In this document: positions 61,401-64,000 of the stretch, piece after piece
Numbering within the stretch: the stretch's first letter is position 1
Layout of the letters: each line of letters begins with the position of its first letter
DNA from: Aphis gossypii
Lineage: Eukaryota > Arthropoda > Insecta > Hemiptera > Aphididae
NCBI RefSeq assembly: GCF_020184175.1
Contig: NC_065531.1
Location: 82,988,604 to 83,052,603, forward strand
Length of the DNA: 64,000 nt
Reading direction: 5' to 3'
The notes under the pieces: generated by a model
Told to the model about the DNA's origin: nothing
The model's input: the letters and a program-made list of their open reading frames with translations, nothing else
Database searches by the model: none
Program-made: the position numbers and the translations under genes

Positions 61401-64000
61401 TGCGTTGAAAATCGATGGCGGTGGTTGCATACATGTATACGCATCAAAGGCGGTAAAAGCCTAAACTCGCGAAAATCGAATCGTTAAATACATGAAATAC
61501 TTATACAGGTAACGCAAGTCTAATATAAAAGCATGAATACGCGGTATGGATGTTATTACCCTCCGCTTACGTAATATTTGTTTTTGCCGAAAAATGCGAC
61601 TCTTCTTCTTCAGCTGGCCGCCACCGACGCAAACATCATTAATAAAGTATATAATACGTCCTCATCGAAACCGTCGAGTAGGTGTTGCTCGCCACGTACA
61701 GACGTCTCTCGTCGATTACGAACCTTCGTTCGCGGCAATATATGGAAAGACGATGGAAATGTCTAAAAGCAAACACTTCGATAATTCGAAAACACGGCTT
61801 CAGGTAGAATAGGTTATACGCCAGCTGTTATTATTGTTTGCAAACATAAAAATGTCGAAAAATCAAATTTTTGAGAATTCGTAAATGCAGCGCTGTCGAA
61901 CAGAGAGAAACTGGCTTATCGCACTTGCAGAGCCTTGTACGACGGCGTAGGTACACGATCAAACGCTGAGAACGCATATAATATATTACGATAAAAGTGT
62001 TGTATGCACATATAGGTGTACATGTATATATATAAATAATATATCACATGATATTATGGTCGGGTCCACGAGCTTATCGTTACAAGACAGCCGCGTGATC
62101 CATCGATCCGAGAGATCGCTGGCCTGTATCGCCCTTAAATTCATCTTCCGCACCGGCGGCGACGGCGAGATGATCTATAAAAACCCATCTCCGACCAATA
62201 AAACCGATGTTATTTATCGCGCGCGCGCTCGCGTTCGGCGTCCGATAAATAGATCTGCCGAGCCACTCGTCGTCGTACACGACAGAGATACACATAATAA
62301 TAATAATAATATAATATACCTACGCCACGGGCCGCCGCCGTCGACCGATCGTTTATCATCGATCCGTGTGAGAACCTCTGCAACCATGTCTGCCGATAGT
62401 CGCGCGCATAAATTCACTCGCGCCACGCACCACGGCTTCGCTCCAATAACACAAATATTATATCATAATATTATATTATATTGTAATATGTATATGAATA
62501 ATAATATTCGTATAAAAGTCCCGACGACGGCGGCAGTATATTTATATATCGTAATATTATTGAGACGTAATGCGCATACACATAAATTTTTCCTTCATTG
62601 ACGCAGTGTAGGTCTTATGCTGCAAGAACTGCAGTCCCGCGATACGTAAATGTATTATAATATTACGATATGCGAGTATAATCTAGTTCGGTCTCCGGAA
62701 TGCACGCCACTGCATAATATGACTGTAAAATAAAAAATAATCAGTATAAAACTTACAAAAAAAAAAAAATCGTAGGTAGGTGCGTGGTTTTTCTTCTCCG
62801 ACAATCGATGTGTCACCATTGCGTCTTCTATCAGCTAAAATCGTGAATCCGTCAAGAAATCGATCTCACTACTATGAGTGGCCACGACATATTATATTGT
62901 CGTTCATTGTATCTACACCGGGTATCACTATAATATGTTTGGCCAAAATGTATACTTCCCAGCATCCATTATTATTATCATTAAGAATCAGTCAACAATT
63001 TTTCGACATATTTTTCTTTTGATTATCAATGACATACATCAGCATCGTTAATAATTACAATATTATGATATACCATGGACATAAACGCGATACGATATAA
63101 TTGTGCACATCATATTCCATGAAGAAATACACGAATACGGGATAATCTACACTCGCTTATACTTCTCGCATAGTATCAATACCTGGAAATCGATGGCAAA
63201 AATAAAAATGATATTTATTATATTATATTATATGTTAGCATTCGTATAAACTTGTAAAAAAAAGAAAAAAAATGATACAGAAGATAAGATAATAACAACG
63301 CAAGTCTTGGAACCCACACGAGCATATATAATTTGAATATTTTGAATATTTTATAATATCGTTAAGAGCGAGTACCCACCGAAAAGTATTCGGTAGTCGT
63401 ATTCGTATTATATTATAATATATAGCCGAACATCCGATAGTCAGCTGATATCGAGATGATCGATCGGGCACGTCTGTTATGCCAATGAAAATCGTAATTT
63501 TTACACGCCAATTATAGAGCCAAACCGTCGTGGTCGTCTAATATATTATTATAATACCATGATGTCTCGTTTGCTGCGTTGCTGCGGCGATCGCATTCGA
63601 CGATAACTCTAATACATTATATATTATTTTTAATCGTCATGTTTTGACATATCTGTTCCATTAGTTTCGGATCAGTGGAAACGCGTTATATAGTGGTTAC
63701 AATCATAAATAACAGACATGCACGATTATTACACTCGTATATTATAATATAACGTTACCCCTGCAGCGGTGAGCATCAACTGTTTACGGGGCCAAAATCT
63801 ACTTTTCCGAAGTTTTTCTTCATGTACGATGCTGTATAGATTCCTTTTTATAAACATACGATACTCGTTAAGTGGTACGGATAAACACAATGCAAAACTA
63901 AGTTTATACATCCCGCCTTCTCGAGTCAAGTATAATAAATTTTCGAACAAAAGTATAAAACAAAACACGCTCTGTATCTACATACCAGATATGGATTGGT
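55493..64000. other. non-coding DNA with CpG-bearing patches
   Basis: AT-rich to about 57600, then alternating AT-rich and CpG-bearing patches (57640-57860, 59330-60480, 61020-61480 and 62040-62440). The longest open frame in the window's right end (62056-62601, 181 codons) lies in such a patch. Its Arg/Asn/His-rich, partly simple sequence with an AAT run makes it doubtful as a gene. No RNA gene was recognised. Confidence 0.4.

Noticed and set aside
62056..62601. 181-codon plus-strand frame
   Set aside because: Long, but Arg/His/Asn-rich with an encoded Asn run from (AAT)n and simple sequence. There is no domain, splice or promoter support. Kept only as a note in the non-coding entry.
1..64000. 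CRISPR arrays, rRNA, bacterial operons
   Set aside because: No regularly spaced repeats with unique spacers, no rRNA-like conserved blocks and no dense intron-free gene order. The window is eukaryotic.

Overview
The window looks like an AT-rich insect nuclear genome, most likely a sap-feeding hemipteran such as an aphid. This is an inference from the base composition, the endless short ATAATATTATAAT-type runs, spliceosomal introns with GTAAGT/TTTTAG signals, a short TTAGG run, and the mix of hAT, Helitron-like, Mutator-like and Tc1/mariner-like elements. Most of the 64 kb carries no recognisable gene. Nearly all open frames of 60-100 codons are chance frames in AT-rich or CpG-bearing intergenic or intronic DNA.

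Left third (1-20.3 kb). After about 10 kb of non-coding DNA with two weak exon candidates (about 382-566 and 1848-1872), there is a complete hAT transposon at 10569-16404. It is bounded by a perfect 8-bp target duplication (GTCAGTAG). Its six-exon transposase gene (12104-15561) joins in frame without a stop into a 676-residue protein with a BED-type zinc finger, both catalytic aspartates, the CxxH and RW motifs and the C-terminal ERLFS dimerisation region. It looks intact. Immediately downstream, 16680-20245 has the end signature of a Helitron (A|TC...CTAG|T) and contains a direct tandem duplication of about 1.05 kb.

Middle (20.3-43.7 kb). This is mostly non-coding DNA studded with small transposons. 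A decayed Tc1/mariner-like element (28375-28931) carries a 174-bp hAT MITE nested inside it with a perfect 8-bp duplication. There is a 35-bp-arm palindrome (33483-33553), another hAT MITE (34661-34875) and a pogo-like MITE with perfect 22-bp inverted repeats (38576-38702). An 18-bp-unit minisatellite (39985-42240) has been split by a candidate solo LTR and a hAT-like MITE. A second copy of the Helitron head lies at 42356-42757. A dispersed repeat at 43195-43530 is shared with the inside of the hAT element.

Gene-fragment cluster (44-48.7 kb). Here lie a C1-type zinc-finger exon, a three-exon remnant of a Mutator-like transposase with a stop codon, an anomalous GC-rich island (about 46440-47500) with a 5'-truncated Pro/Ala/Arg-rich ORF and a terminator-like hairpin, a possible last exon of an ER membrane complex subunit (EMC10-like), and on the minus strand a frameshifted, 5'-truncated copy of N-acetylglucosamine-6-phosphate deacetylase (AMDHD2/NagA family).

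Right quarter (48.7-64 kb). No gene recognised. It holds AT-rich sequence with CpG-bearing patches, one (AC)16 microsatellite and a tiny helicase-like Walker A remnant. No convincing tRNA, rRNA or CRISPR was seen. The most notable object is the intact, intron-rich hAT element with repeated subterminal motifs on both sides.
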